Of a DNA stretch of 64,000 bases, positions 30,455 to 44,560 are shown one piece after another (positions within the stretch are counted from its first letter, which is position 1; the number at the start of each line of letters is the position of its first letter). The position numbers and the translations under genes are program-made. Source of the DNA: Iris pallida. Lineage: Eukaryota; Streptophyta; Magnoliopsida; Asparagales; Iridaceae. Where the stretch lies: NCBI GenBank assembly GCA_029216955.1, contig JANAVB010044018.1:1066621-1130620 (forward strand), read 5' to 3'. The notes beneath the pieces are model-generated. The model had not been told where the DNA came from, did not search any database, and saw only the letters and a list, made by a program, of their open reading frames with translations.

Positions 30455-33052
30455 TGTCACGACCCGCACCCAGTGTAGAGGCATGAGAAGTGGTTACGTC
30501 CAGCCTATGCCGCAGTGTCGACGGTAGAACATTTTCCTAGGTCATGATACATCTAACAGTTATAAGGTACCTGTATAGTTATACTCTCCGAATAGAGGAA
30601 TAATATAAAGTACAACTCAATCACAACTAAGGTAGAATGTACGATAAGATAGATAGATAATCAACAGAATCCACAGATGAAATACAGATAAAAGCCAAGA
30701 GAATAGGTAAAATAAACTGCTACGATGCATTCTACTGATGTTTGGGTCAATCTAGGCTAAAGTCAACCTTTGGTCAACTCTAGTCAACTACTCTAGTCAA
30801 ACTAGGTCAACTAGGTAAAACCTAACCCCAACAAGTCTCACTAAGCCTAACCAGTCTATTCTAGCAAGCACACATCATTCACAAGTCACACAAGCTAACA
30901 TCACACAATTCTCATGTGTATACATTCCATATACACATAGACTTGCACATTAGGATATACATAGGCTATACTATATAGGCTATATGCCATATACACATAT
31001 ATAGGCATGCACACACATTCAATTTCCATATATATCTACACTAAAATCATATGGACAATATACATATATCTATATTACATTTTGGCAATGTGCATAGATA
31101 TACATTACATATTATATTATTTACATACAGGATTATAGGTGCATTATATATACATATAGAGAGATAGAGGGACAATGCATATTTATGTGTATGTGTCATG
31201 TGGGTGAGTGTGTATAGGTAGATTTCAGGAACAGTGAGCAGTAGTGTGTGTGTGTTTGTGCACACAACATAGGCTATAGGGTGTCCCAGTTTTGTGTGGC
31301 AGTCCACATAGGGTCTCATGTTTGTGTGTGTATGTGCATGAGTGTACAGTGCAACAGTGGATAGGTTGACAGATTTAACAATACAAATGTGTGTGGGTGT
31401 CAAGTGCTCTCAATTTCAGTGTGTAAGGGTGTGTGTGTGTGATAATTCAATGTGTGAGTGACAGATATCAGTGGTTCTCAGTTTTCAGTATAGTGTGTGT
31501 GTGTGAATGGTATAGAAAACAGTGGTTAGGTTCTCAGTTTAGTTCATGCGTGTGTGTGTGTATTATGTGTGTGATACATGAGAAACCAAGCACACAAAAC
31601 AGTCTATAGGTTACATCCTACTGAAATTCGGAAACCCAATAATCTAATATAAATCATGAATCCTATTGTGCTACTTAAACTCAGATGCAAATGGGGATCA
31701 ACATAGCAATTCAACCACAAACAACTTAGTCAAACACATTAAGTATCAGGAAAATAGTGTACTGAACCGTGTATAAATTCTCTGATTTTTAGCCGAATGG
31801 CATATTCGAAAACTCAAAAACTCATGCTAACCTAAACCCTAGTATTGAAGGTTAGACTCAGTTTTGTAATTGTGAAGTACCATTCAATTTATCATTCAAA
31901 ACAGTTGAACATACATTTTAAATTTCAGGAAAAACAATTGACAGTTAGGTATCAGAAATTTAGGGGAATTAACAAATTCGAATTAAAAATGTAACTAATA
32001 ATCAAATTAGAAGGTTGGTAATGCATGTGTCATGTGAGAGTGTGTCGTGGGTGTGTTCTAGTGTCCAAGAACTGGACACAAACGTGTCCAAACAATCCCA
32101 CACACACGAGCACTGAACAATGTACTGACAGCATCGTGCACGAGTGTCGAGTGAGCTAGGGACACGTGTGTCCCACCAAGTGTGTAGTGGTCGTACAAAT
32201 AGGTAGAGGGGGTCTAGGGCTAGGGGTTGATCACCTTGAGATGTGTCCAAAACGTGTCTACGTGAGACACGAAGTCTGTGTCAATGATCATAGGTCGGCT
32301 GTGCACTGTCAGTGCAAAACCCGTGCAGCTTCGATAACTCACAAATCACTCTATAAAACTCGATAAAATTCTATAGGCCGCCTGTCAGTCATCACCCCTA
32401 CGTGCCTATCAATTTTTGTGCCATCTCGTGCTGTGTCCATGGAGAAATCGGACACGGGTAGCAGGACACCCAACCGAGTCCCTGTACAGTGAGTTCGTAT
32501 CCATTTTGGACACAGACACAGCTTGATATGAGCTCAGAGCTAGGGTTATCGAATCCCCACGTGTAGGGCTACGAGAATATGTAATTAGTTTAGCAAAATA
32601 CGAAAATCCATTCCTAAGTGGCATTCTAACAAACACTTGCACATACACATTGACACGTGTCCGATACGGACACCAAATGGATACAATTTCTAACCAAATT
32701 TTAGGGACAGCTAGGAGACACCTAGATCTAGGCTAGGATGCAAAGAAATTAGAATAATAACACAATTTAAAGGGTTTTACCTATAGCGTATCCAATGGCA
32801 AAAAAAGCCCCAAAATAGAGTGTTCCTTCTTGCTAGCTCAAATCCCCAAATTGTTCAAAAGCTGGGATTTCTCTCCATAATCAGAAAATAGAGAAGTTTT
32901 AGACTCTAATGCAAGAAACTAGAGTCAAACAAGAATTAAAATAGAAAAGTTATAGTTTGGGGAAGAATGGACATAACTTTTCTTTTTAAAAGTGTTGATT
33001 CAATACAAAAGAGGCAAGAACCAAAGGAAGAGAGACTTTATAGGGGGAAGCC
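30455..33052 (-). mobile_element. LTR C1, outer part (interrupted by element B)
   Basis: It begins TGTCACGACCCGCACCC on the plus strand and matches C3 from 53711, except for about 970 bp (53945-54918 of C3) that is missing near 30690 and replaced by a short filler. It contains a TG-rich region (31190-31580), a GTGTC/GACAC-rich leader (32030-32670) and the minus-strand TATA box at 33036-33042. It stops at the AAGCC target site of element B. Confidence 0.88.
33036..33042 (-). promoter_or_regulatory. TATA box of LTR C1
   Basis: The minus strand reads CCCCCTATAAAGTCTCTC. Homologous boxes are at 57284-57290 (C3) and, altered, 49879-49886 (C2). Element B is inserted about 10 bp upstream of it. Confidence 0.65.
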
Positions 33053-35362
33053 TGTAGTGCCCCTTTCCGCTCAGTCAATCGGAGGAATCGAAATGTCTAT
33101 GGCGTTCGGGCTTAGCCTTGCGACGGCGACTCGAAAACATCGCTCGGTCAAGGCGACTCCTCGCTCAGGTGGGGTACTTTCGGTGAACTTGCCTCATCTT
33201 GGCCTTCACATAATAAATCACATGTTTTCAACTTGCACAAGTAGGCTTGATAATAAAAGAAACGAATCTACATAGCTAAAGGGAGTAATTCCGAAGGGTC
33301 GAATTGAGTTAGAATATGGAAAGGTCCAACGGTTGGCTTAGAGTTGGTGCACGGCGTACTTTTAAAATGAAACTCGGTCCTTCGTCCCGTGGCTTTGGAG
33401 AAGGAAAAGTTGGTCTTCGACATAAACTATGAATTAGCCTAAGTCATAGGCGTCGCCCGCGTAAATGCTCGATAAAGTATGCACGCTTCTATGATGCAAG
33501 GCTTGACATAGCCTTTGCTCGTCCCTTGGGTTAAGTTGTAGGCTTGATTAAGTTAGGCAAAGTGATGGTGGTCGACCTAAGTCATTCCAAGCACGGTCCT
33601 ATGAGTTCTACGGCTGGATATAACCACATAGTCTTACGGTCTCAAGGCCCGTCACATAGAGTATGATTTGGGCGGTGGTGTTGTATAGAGTTCAAGTTGG
33701 TTAAGACACGATGTCACGAACTTAATGTTTTAAGGCACGGGCCACGATTGAATCATTGAGTTTGGAAAAGTGCTTCAAATAGTTGTTCTTGAGTTGAATG
33801 AAATGATAGGACAAGAAAGAAGTATGCTCGCAACTATAGGTCGTTGAGGCGGTCTCAGAAGAAAGAAGTATGCTCACGACTATAGGTCGTCGAAGCGGTC
33901 TCAGATTGGAGAAGTATTAAACTTGGCCCTGAAAGAAATGGTAACACTAGAGGTATAATGACTGTGTGAGATGTCAGTTTGAGTCGAGTCTTGGATGGTC
34001 ATGGATAACTTTTCGACAAGGTAGAGTTTCCCCGAACGGTAACCCGGGGCCACGGGACCATTGCGGGCAAAGAAAGAAAACAATTACAAAAGCTGTGTTG
34101 GGCACAAGTTAGGCGGAGACTTGCAGTGGGGCTCGCTACTCACGCTGAAATGGCCCCGTCTAACAAAAGCAAAAGGGAGTCCATAATGGCTCTAGGAGCC
34201 AGTGACCAATTCATATAGTTGAGTCGGCATGGCGGCGATCTGCGTGTATGCCTTTGGATTGAGTCGAGTATGGTATTTACTATATCAATGAGTCAAGTCG
34301 AATGTGTGCATGATCGTAAGACAATGTTTGGGCCTAAGATTTGGCTACAACAAAGACACCGTGCTTTGTCACGAGATGTAGCATCAAGTCTTAAGTTGTT
34401 GGCATATAAGTTGCATAATTGGTTTGAGTCGTTGGAGTTTAAGTCAGAAAATCACCGCAAGGCAAAGTTGGTGGAGTGACACTAAGTTCACAAGTCTTAA
34501 TTGTGTCAGTTGGTGATCAAAGTAGCAAGGTCTGCGAGGCGGCGATGTGGTTTAGTCTCACTGAAATGCGAGGCACGGCCTTGATATGGATTTGTAGCAC
34601 GGTCACATGGAAATGGAGTCTCATCGAGTAGTTGCGTCTTTGATTACGGGCCGAAAGGCAAGCACGACTTGATAGGTTAACGTTGATGCAAGCACGGGAT
34701 GGTCTTGAGACACAAAGTAGGCCAATACGTCTATCCTAAAACTGATCCTATGACAAGACTAGAAAAACAATTGATAAGAAGGAACTATGTTGCACAAAGT
34801 AAATCGAACGTATTAGTTTTGTATGGATGGGCGAGGAGCTCATTCCACCAGTACAGTTGAATACTGACACCCACATAGTTTTCATGTACAGGCGCAGGTA
34901 GAAGCTCGTGGCGCGGAGCTCGTTTGGATGCATTGAGGTATGGAGTTCCTTGGCAATTTCGAAGCGTGTGGCCGCATGGAGTCAAGACTTATATGGGACA
35001 TAATGTATAGGCATCACCTTCCGAAGCATCCGCTGGTTCAAGACATGTATTGAGAGATGAGAGATAGCTGAGTGACTTTCAAATGTGAGATGAGTGAGCT
35101 TGAGTGATTGTAATCTTGGCCTGGCACCCCATTGTAACCTTTGTTTCAATATCAATACAGATCATCTTTTGAGTAACTTGTGTTTTGTTCTAATTTTTCG
35201 CTGCTATTATTCAATGTCTCTGCTTGGGACTTCCATGCGACGACCCCGTCGCCGCCGCTGAAATCGGCCATTATGGAACCTGTCTTGCACGAGCGCAATC
35301 TAGGCTTGTACGGCATCACGCCTTAGCGAGGACGATCGCTCCTACGGGAGCGGGGCGTGACA
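33053..35362 (+). mobile_element. Element B 5' LTR (2310 bp)
   Basis: It starts TGTAGTGCCCC and ends GCGGGGCGTGACA. A 46 bp tandem pair (about 33811-33904, AAGAAGTATGCTC..ACTATAGGTCG) lies in the middle. The last 250 bp contain ATTGTAACC and AATATCAATA before the GACGACC / CTTGCACGAGCGCAAT segment. No convincing TATA box was found. Confidence 0.88.
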
Positions 35363-35365
35363 TAA

Positions 35366-35377
35366 TGGTATCAGAGC
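35366..35377 (+). promoter_or_regulatory. Primer binding site of element B
   Basis: TGGTATCAGAGC lies three bases after the LTR end and is complementary to initiator methionine tRNA. Its perfect preservation suggests element B was replicated by a normal reverse transcription machinery. Confidence 0.9.
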
Positions 35378-36247
35378 ACGGTTTTACGTCCTTGGACTAT
35401 CGATTGAATTTTATAACTCCGTTGTTTTCGTAAACTCTGAAGTGTTGCTTCCGCAAGTTGATATCTTTGGCGTGCTCTCTCTCAAATATTCCATAGGATG
35501 TCCATACAATAAGTCTAAATAATTTGCAAAACGTAGGAGAACAGTTTTTGACAAAAAACAAAAAGTTGGTTCGCATAAGCACGATTGGTTAAGTCGGGCT
35601 GGGCATATACACCAAAGTTGCGTCGACCCCAGCAAAGTCGAGTGCAGGATTCGTAATGTTTCGAGCTAGAATAAGTTGAACGCTATTGAGTAAAAGTGAG
35701 ATGACTATCGATAGGGGTGCTATCGAGCGACAATAACGTCGATGAGATATAGATGAGCGTGCTTGAAATTAAAGGAATCGTTCGGACAAAAATTTAAAAA
35801 AAATAGATTGTGAATCGAATGATAAGTTGAGGATTTGTTGAATGAATTCATCCATGAGTGGTGTATGCGATAGCTTCAGGGATGTCGATCGATCGATTGA
35901 GGATGCGGGGTGTCGATGAGTCTATCAGCAAGCATCGCGTTATGCAAAGCCTTAGATTGAGTATTATTGAACAAGTTGTAGTCTTGAAGATTTGACGAAT
36001 TGATTCGAACAACCTAGAAATGGACGCGCACGGAACATGCACGAGATTGAGGATTGTGCGAAGTATGAAACGTAAAAAAGATTGAGTAGGTGAAACTAAA
36101 TCAAAGAAAAGTTAGGGTGCACGAATGGATGACTTGATAAAGGAAATCGATTGGTGGATCGTATAGAAAACGTTAGCACGATGGGGAGATAGAGTGCGTG
36201 AAAAAAGTTGAATTTTGAAATTACGCGAATGACTCTGAGGATTGGAA
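35378..36247 (+). other. Element B internal region, left part (non-coding)
   Basis: No frame of note is present. The sequence is rich in short GA(T)TGA-type words such as GATTGAGGAT and CGAATGA, which recur in the right part (39702-41510). It is interrupted by insert G. Confidence 0.7.
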
Positions 36248-36662
36248 TGTATAAGCCCCTAAATTTAAAAATAATATTTTTATAATATTAAATAGCTTTT
36301 ATATATTTAAAATAAATTAATATAATTGCTAGGAATTTTTCTAGAATTTTTAAATAATATTTAAGTCAAAATATATCATTTTGTAATTAATTAAAATGTT
36401 TTAACATTATTTTATAATATTTAAATTTGTTTTAATATCAAATTGTAATTAGTTGAATTATTTTTATTGCGGGTTGCGAATAATAATTTGCAAACCGATA
36501 AAAGAGGGGTTATTATGCAAAACCCCAAATCTGGGGGACCTTGCTGCAAAACCACCGTCACCCCCCCCCCCCCACGTTCTCGGCCAGCTGCCCCGATGAC
36601 AGACGACCCCTTTCTCCGCCTTTCTCGGCCGACCTAGCCATTGAAACCGACCTCCTTCCCCC

Positions 36663-36670
36663 TATAAATA
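36663..36670 (+). promoter_or_regulatory. TATA box of insert G
   Basis: TATAAATA in CCCCCTATAAATACCCCCC, preceded by a C-homopolymer region (36557-36572) and followed by a C/A-rich leader. Confidence 0.7.
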
Positions 36671-37221
36671 CCCCCCAGACCTAACCCTAACCCGAACTCC
36701 GGCGACCCCAGCGCCACCTCCACAGCCGCCTACACCACCCACAACCACCACCGAAGAGTTTGCCACGCTGAGGCGAGTGCAGCGCCACCCCAGCACCACG
36801 ATGCCGATGCTTCCTCCGCCCTGTCACCGCATCAACAGCCCGCTCGACTTGGACACGTACGTGTCACTTTGTTTTTCCCTTCTCCGACACGACTCGTCTT
36901 CACATATGCGACTCGCCGTGTCCCGACGAGTCTAGTGGTAAGTTTGGACACGACAAACTCGTGTCGTGCATGTCGTAAATGACCCGGACACTGGGACTCA
37001 GCCGTTCTTCGTGTCCCTAACTGTCATGACACGAAGTTTGGGCTATCGGGTTAAAACCCATTAACCTAAGTCTAATATAAAACAAACCCAAACCATTTCC
37101 CCTAACAACAGACTTGGGCTGACCCCCTGGCCAGCCCGACTGCGCTTAACACCCCCTGCCCTGACCCGAATTTGAGCCCCCCCTTTCCCTCTTCTTTTTA
37201 TTTTGTTTTTGTTTTTATTTT

Positions 37222-37800
<579 letters not shown>

Positions 37801-39701
37801 TATTGTTGTTGTATATTTATGTATGTATTTCAAATTCTACCTTGTACAAAATATTATTATGTAAAATTTCACAAGTTATTTTATTGTATATTTTGTGACT
37901 TGCAATTTTACCACTTTAAAATATATTATTTATATTTTAAATTTCTGTAACTTTATTGATTATGACCAATTGATGTCCAAGCCTAGCATGTGTGTTTGGG
38001 CCCAATTGTGTCTAATACATTCAGAGTCTGTACAAGTCATACTGGACTTGATTCATGACTCTGAGTCCTGTATCTGGACTTCGGTTCAATTTCGAATACA
38101 TGGACAAAACAGTAAATAATTAATTAATTAATTTCCAGAAATTGTTACTTGATGGTTTAGAATTTCTATATATATTTTAATTACTGTAAAAATCTGGGAA
38201 AAACTTTATTGAAATACTATGTTAATTTAGCTAATTCATTATAATTTTTACCGCATTTAATAAGTACTTTTGGTATTTTATAAAAATAGGAAAACAGAAC
38301 TCATTTTCAGGATACATATGTTTGCTGATTTTTAATAAATATTTATGAGGGTTTATAAATTCCAGAAAAATTAGTATAAATTTTTATAATTATCAAGGAT
38401 CATTTTGGTATTTTATTTTATATAAAATTGATCTTTTTGTCTATCTCAAAAATTGTTGGAACACAGTGTACAGTTTGATTTATTTATTGAATAATTACGA
38501 CTTTCAATGTTTTGTGTTGTTTTGAGTTATAGACATATTGGACTTCACCCCGCACTAGTGTAAAGACCCTAGAAAGTTAGTTTGGGTATTGTCTCACCCC
38601 AATTGGTCTCTATGCTAAAGTCATCATTTGGCTAGGTGTCCAGTCAGAAAGTCGTGTTGCACCACTAGTGTTTTAGTGTTTAACTTAGTGTAAAAACTAA
38701 GTTTATGTACTTATTTCTACAGTGACGAGTCACCAGACATCTATAGCATTTTTATCGCTGCTTTGCTTTGCTAAGGACAAGTTCTTCTACAAACTGTACA
38801 TACTACTATAACCATAAACTGTGAATTCCAACCATGTTAAATGTTGATCCTTGGGGTAGCAAGTTAAAACTTGACATGTTATATTATTTTCAGTCCCTAA
38901 CATGTTTAGGATAGTTTTTATATCTCTCACGTGTTTAACAACGGGTTAAGGAAAAACTGTTAGTAGTGTACGTGATCATGCCCCCCTTCTCCGTTTGTAT
39001 TTACCGAGCACTGTTACATTCTGTTTGTAACTTTGTCGTATGTCTGATCCCGCGTTTGTGTATGGACATACACCGATGCCGTTAAGGGTACGTATGTATA
39101 CTTCAGAAAATTGATATATACCACTGTACATCCTGATTACCTATTGACTGTTCACTCACCTACTACAGTTTTAAACTTTAAAACAAATAATTATTGCCAT
39201 GATAAAGTATATCTAAAATTGGATAAACATGATATTTTATTTCTTTCCATCACATGATCAGTATTATATGTTTGTTAGAATCAGTACTTGCTCCCGTCCT
39301 TACAGGATAACGTTGTAGGTATACTTACTGAGGAGGAGTTGCTCTGCGATTCCTATTATGGAGTTGCTGCCGAGGACCAGGCCTTATCTTACGAGGATGT
39401 ACCTGCGGGGAAACTCGTCTAGTTGTCTATTTACTTTGGACTTTTGAGAGTAGTCATGTATTAGACTATGTATTTTGTGAATGGACCTGTATCCAGCTTT
39501 ACATTTTGGACTTATACTTGGACTTACTATTATACGAGATGACTTTTGTGTTGGAACATTTATGACTCTTTTTACATATAGAACTGTTAGCACATTTTAG
39601 TCTTATCTTGTTATCTTTAGAACAGCTTACTATGCTTTATCTCAAGCGTAGGCTAGACATGACTCGGCCCGGCCCAACAATTTGGGTAGCGGATCATGAC
39701 A

Positions 39702-41510
39702 GAATGAATGTTGCTCGATGATTTGAGTTAGCAAGGAATGATACGAATTGAGGAAATACGTTAGTCGATGACTTAAGATAAACGGATGAACAATACGTGA
39801 AATTGGTTTGAGGAAATTGATGTTGTGAATGATTCGAGGGATAATGATTGAACTTGAATTTGAATGTCGAGAAGATTATCCAGTCGGATGATAGCACCAT
39901 TCGCACGACTCGAATTGGTTGCAAAGGAAAATCATCAGGTTACGCATATCGTCGGTGGTATTGAGGAGTATCAAAGATCGATATGCGATAACTTGCTGGT
40001 GCTCTGACTCGACGAATGACGATCGTGCAAGTGTTATTGTTCGGTTGGATGCTATACTTAGGATTTTGATTGAGATGAATGTTGGATGAAAATGATTGTG
40101 TCTTGATGGTTACGCGGATAACCACAACGTCGACGTTCTTGTCTTGCACGAGCGCAACTCCAGCCTCACACATGCATCGCGTCGGATTTGGGGCGATCAT
40201 TCCACATGAGCGCTGACATGGTGATTCATGTCGCAAGAATGTTTGAACTCGAAAAATCAGGATGCGACAACTTTGATTGTCTCGACTTGTTGGCTTGATG
40301 CGAAGGTGAATTCGAGGATTTGTAGGACTTGTGATTGATGAATGAATGAAACTTAAGGATTGAGTAGGTCCAATCCACGCATCGAGAATGAATTAGTCTA
40401 GACACAAAACAAGAGTTACGTCCCGATGAGGATGATTAACCCGCGGGAGTGTGCATGGTGATTCATGCCCACCGTGGATAATCTGAATCGCGTGAGATCG
40501 GTGTGCAACATGTTGTTAAGCTAGACGACCTCATGATCGAATACGTGAATTAGGATGAATGACTTAGGGAATATGAAATGTGAATTATGGTTTAGCGATA
40601 AATTGTGTCATAGCGTGCTTGATGGAAAGATTGATAGACGAACTATGTCGAACGTGTTTGAAGGGATAGACTATACAAGATGGTTTGATGAACGAGTGAT
40701 ATCGATATGTCAAGGAACTGGTTGAGACGTGAGTTATCGTAGGATGGCTTTGCTGAATGACTCAGACCCTGTACGACAAAATATTAGGATGTGTGTAGGG
40801 AATCGATGCTCGATGTTTAGAAATCGGAGTGATTCGAGCATGGGTTGAAAATCCCGTACTATCAATTTGGTTTGACCTTAGGATGGGGTCAGTATTGATA
40901 TTGTTGTTTGGGAACTATGAATCCAATACTGACGGAAAGACATAGCCTAGCGGTTAGGCAGACGTACCGGTACGGAGCAATAGAAATTGTGGAGGCACCA
41001 CTTATGAAGCTCGGTTGACATGCACGTATATTAGGGATGCCCGAATACGTGTACGATCCGACTCGAGTGGTGATGGTGGATTCTCTATTACAAGGCTTGG
41101 CTGAAATGCATGTATTTTGGGGATGCCTGGAATATGTGCACGATCCAACTAAGTGATACGTTAAATCAAGTGAGACTAGAGAAATGGAAAAGGGTCGAGG
41201 ATTTTGAAATCGTGTTTCAAGGGAAAGATTGGTGGTAGCACGATCATTAGATTGAGACAAACTTGGATGTTGGTTGATCGAATGGTTTGCCTAGAACTGA
41301 GTGTCCATGTCCGCGACGAGAGTAAGTTACCTAAATTGAGATATAGTTGTTTGAGGTAAAATATAAACAAAGCACGAGCGTGGCTCGAGTTGAAAAAATG
41401 CATAGGAGTAGTGTGTGCGAGAGTCCTTGAATGTAGAACAAAAGTGATAAGTCGGTGAGTAAGTACTCAGTTAGTTCAGAGGACGAAACTTTTTCTGAGT
41501 GGTGTATGAT
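39702..41510 (+). other. Element B internal region, right part (non-coding)
   Basis: No coding motifs are present. Words such as GATGAATGA, TGACTTA and GAGGATT recur irregularly. The last 50 bp (TCAGAGGACGAAACTTTTTC) resemble the pol-end/polypurine junction of gypsy elements, although no pol remains. Confidence 0.68.
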
Positions 41511-43701
41511 GTATTGCCCCGCCCCGTTCAGTCAATCGGAGGAATTGAAATGCCGACGGCATTCGGACTTAGCCTTGTAACAGCGACTCGAAGACATCGC
41601 TTGGTCGAGGCGACTCCTCGCTCAGGTGGGGTAGTTTCAGTGAACTTGCCTCATCATAGCCTTCATATAATAAATCGCATGTTTTCAACTTGCACAAGTA
41701 GGCTTGATAATAAAAGCGACGAATCCATATAGCTAAAGGGAGTAATCCCGAAGGGTCGAATTGAGTTAGAATATGGAAAGGTCCAATGGTTGGCTTAGAG
41801 TTGGTGAACGGCGTGCTTTGAAAATGACACTCGGTCCTTCGTCCCATGGCTTGGGAGAAGGAAAAGTTGGTCTTTAACACAAACTATGAATTAGCCTAGG
41901 TCATAGGCGTCGCCCTCATAAAGGCTTGATAAAGCATGCACGCTTCCACGATGCCAGGCTTGACATAGCCTTTGCTCATCCCTTAGGTTAAGTTGTAGGC
42001 TTGATTAAGTTAGGCAAAGTGATGGTGGTCGACCTAAGTCATTCCAAGCACGGTCCTATGAGTTCTACGGCTGGGTATAATCACATAGTCTTACGGTCTC
42101 AAGGCTCGTCAAATAGAGTATGATTTGGGCGGTGGTGTTGTATAGAGTTCAAATTGGTTAAGACACGATGTCACGAATTTAATGTTTTAAGGCACGGGCC
42201 ACGATTGAATCATTGAGTTTGGAAAAGTGCTTCGACTATGTTGCGGGCAAAGAAAGGAAACAATTACAAGGTAGTGTTTCCCAAACTATAGTCGATGACC
42301 TATAGTCATGAGCATACTATAATTTCATTCAACTCAAGAATGACCTATAGTCGATGACAAGGTAGTGTTTCCCCGAACGGCAACCCGGGGCCACGAGACC
42401 ATTGCGGGCAAAGAAAGGAAACAATTACAAAAGCTGTGCTGGCCACAAGTTAGGCGGAGACTTGCAGAGGGGCTCGCTACTCGCGCTGAAAGGGCCCCGT
42501 CTAACAAAAGTAAAAGGGAGTCCACAATGGCTCTAGGAGCCTGTGACTAATTCATATAGTTGAGTCGGCATGGCGACGATCCGCGTGTATGCCTTTGGAT
42601 TGAGTCGAGTATGGTGCTTACTGTATCAATGAGTCGAGTCGAATGCGTGCACGATCGTAAGACAATGTTTGGGCCTAAGATTTGGCTGCAACAAAGACAC
42701 CTTGCTTCGGCACGAGATATAGCATCAAGTCTTAAGTTGTCGTCATATAAGTTGCATAATTGTTTTGAGTTATTAGAGTTTAAGTCAGGAAACCGCTGCA
42801 AGGCAAAGTTGGTGGAGTGACAGTAAGTTCACAAGTCTCGATTGGGTCAGTTGGTGATCAAAGTAGCAAGGGCCACGAGGCGGCGATGTGGTTTAGTCTC
42901 ACTGAAATGCGAGGACGGCCTCGATATGGATTTGTGGCACGGTCACATGGAAATGGAGTCTCACCGAGTAGTTGTGTCTTTGATTACGGACCGAAGGGCA
43001 AGCACGACTTGATAGGTTAACGTTGATGCAAGCACGGGATGGTCTTGAGACACAAAATAGGCCAAGGCGTCTGTCCTAAAACTGATCCTAAGACAAGACT
43101 AGAAAGACAATTGATAAGAAGGGACTATATACACGAAGTAAATCGAACGTATTGGTTTTGTATGGGTGGGCGAGGAGCTCATTCCATTAGTTCAGTTGAG
43201 TACTGACACCCACATAGTTTTCATGTGCAGGCGCAGGTAGAATCTCGTGGCGCGGAGCTCGCTTGGATGCGTCGAGGCACAGAGTTCCTTGGCAATTTCG
43301 AAGCGTGCGGCCGCATGGAGTCAAGACTTTTATGGGACATAATGTATGGGCATCGCCTTCCGAAGCATCCGCTGGTTCAAGACATGTATTGAGAGATGAG
43401 AGAGAGCTGAGTGACTTGCAAATGTGAGATAAGTGAGCTTGAGTGATTGTAATCTTGGCCTGGCGCCCCATTGTAACCTTTATTTTAATATCAATAGAGA
43501 TCATCTTTTGAGTAACTTGTGTTTCGTTCTAAATTTCTGCTGCTATTATTTAATTTCTCTGCTTGGGACTTCCGTGCGACGACCACGTCGTAGCCGCTGA
43601 AATCGGCTGTTATGGAACCTGCCTTGCACGAGCACAATATAGGCTCGTACGGTATCACACCTTAGCGAGGACGATCGCTTCTACGGGAACGGGGTGTGAC
43701 A
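41511..43701 (+). mobile_element. Element B 3' LTR (2191 bp), locally rearranged
   Basis: It starts TGTATTGCCCCGCCCC and ends CGGGGTGTGACA, matching the 5' LTR. At 42240-42430 it differs sharply: a block of about 70 bp is inverted relative to the 5' LTR, and 27 bp (GCGGGCAAAGAAAGGAAACA...) is duplicated on its left (42243-42269) and right (42404-42430). Confidence 0.87.
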
Positions 43702-43706
43702 AATCC

Positions 43707-44057
43707 CTAGGTGACCGGCCTAATGAGTGGGGATTATGGTTAGGGTTTTACTAGTGGGCTTTGGGCCAAGTTGCATTGGTCATAGAAATCAATTCATGAA
43801 TCTAAAGCCTATGAACCTAATCATTAATTCTCCTATTTGAAACTTGATTCTAAGTGACCTAACTTAGGTTGACTTAAGTTAGACTAGGGTCTCACCATGC
43901 TAATCAAGTCACCATAGCTAGGGTCAACATCTAGGTTAGTCTTCAGGGTCTCAACTAACAAAAGTCGAAAATAATAATTACTACTTCAATAAATCAAAAT
44001 AAATTCAAAATTAACAAAATGACCAAAATACCCTCAAACTAAAATGTAGTAGTGACA
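43707..44057 (-). mobile_element. LTR C1, inner part
   Basis: It continues C1 beyond element B (CTAGGTGACCGGCCTAATG; cf. 57300 in C3) to the LTR edge AAAATGTAGTAGTGACA. The edge is followed by the polypurine tract and pol end of element C, fixing this as its 3' LTR. Confidence 0.85.
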
Positions 44058-44092
44058 AATCTACCCTCCTTAAACGAATTTTGTCCTCGAAA
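44058..44092 (-). promoter_or_regulatory. Polypurine tract of element C
   Basis: The minus strand reads TCGAGGACAAAATTCG, then TTTAAGGAGGGTAGA, then the LTR start TGTCACTAC. AAGGAGGGTAGA is a well-preserved plus-strand primer tract for a Tekay-type gypsy element. Confidence 0.8.
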
Positions 44093-44137
44093 TTAAAAGA
44101 CGAAACTAAACTGATGAGAAAGATAGACAATCATACA

Positions 44138-44560
44138 TCAAGGTCCAAAAAGATATGGGTATCGCTCGCGCATCTCATCCTCCCGCTCCCAGGTATACTC
44201 TCCTGGAGAATGATGCCTCCATGCGATGCGAACCAAGGGTATCACCTGGTTTCTCAGTACCTTCTCTTGGCGATCCAGAATCTCCACTGGCTGCTCTGGA
44301 TAACTGAGAGTAGATCCCACCTCAATCTCCGAATGATCAAGTACATGGCTAGGATCAGCCATGTACCGTCTCAACTGTGATACGTAGAATACGTTGTGGA
44401 CACCCACTAGTACAGGTGGTAAGTCTAGCCTGTATGCCACGTCATCGACTCTCCCGTTGATCACGAAAGGTCCGATGAAGCGTGGGCTAAGCTTTCCACC
44501 TCCACCAAAACGTATGGTACCACGAGTCGGAGATATCCTCAGAAAAACTATGTCTTCGAC
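44138..44560 (-). pseudogene. Element C integrase C-terminus: GPY/F and chromodomain-like tail
   Basis: An open stretch on the minus strand begins VEDIVFLRISPTRG, passes through GKLSPRFIGPF (GPY/F module) and VHNVFYVSQLR, and ends with PVEILDRQEKVLRN, YTWEREDEMRERYPYLF and a stop. The last 50 residues have the pattern of a Tekay-like chromodomain, thought to steer integration towards modified chromatin. No stop lies within this part. Its 5' end is at the border of a 95 bp intron-like segment, on the other side of which the integrase resumes in the matching frame. Confidence 0.85.

Noticed and set aside
32967..33275. 102-codon plus-strand frame across the C1/B junction
   Set aside because: Spans an insertion boundary; the similar frame at 41499-41732 only reflects repetition of the B LTR.
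35363..35380. tRNA-related sequence as a possible tRNA gene
   Set aside because: Only the 12-base complement of the tRNA 3' end is present, i.e. a primer binding site; no cloverleaf is possible.
36675..36695. Telomere-like CCTAACCCTAACCC in insert G
   Set aside because: Only two copies in a C-rich leader; not a telomeric array.
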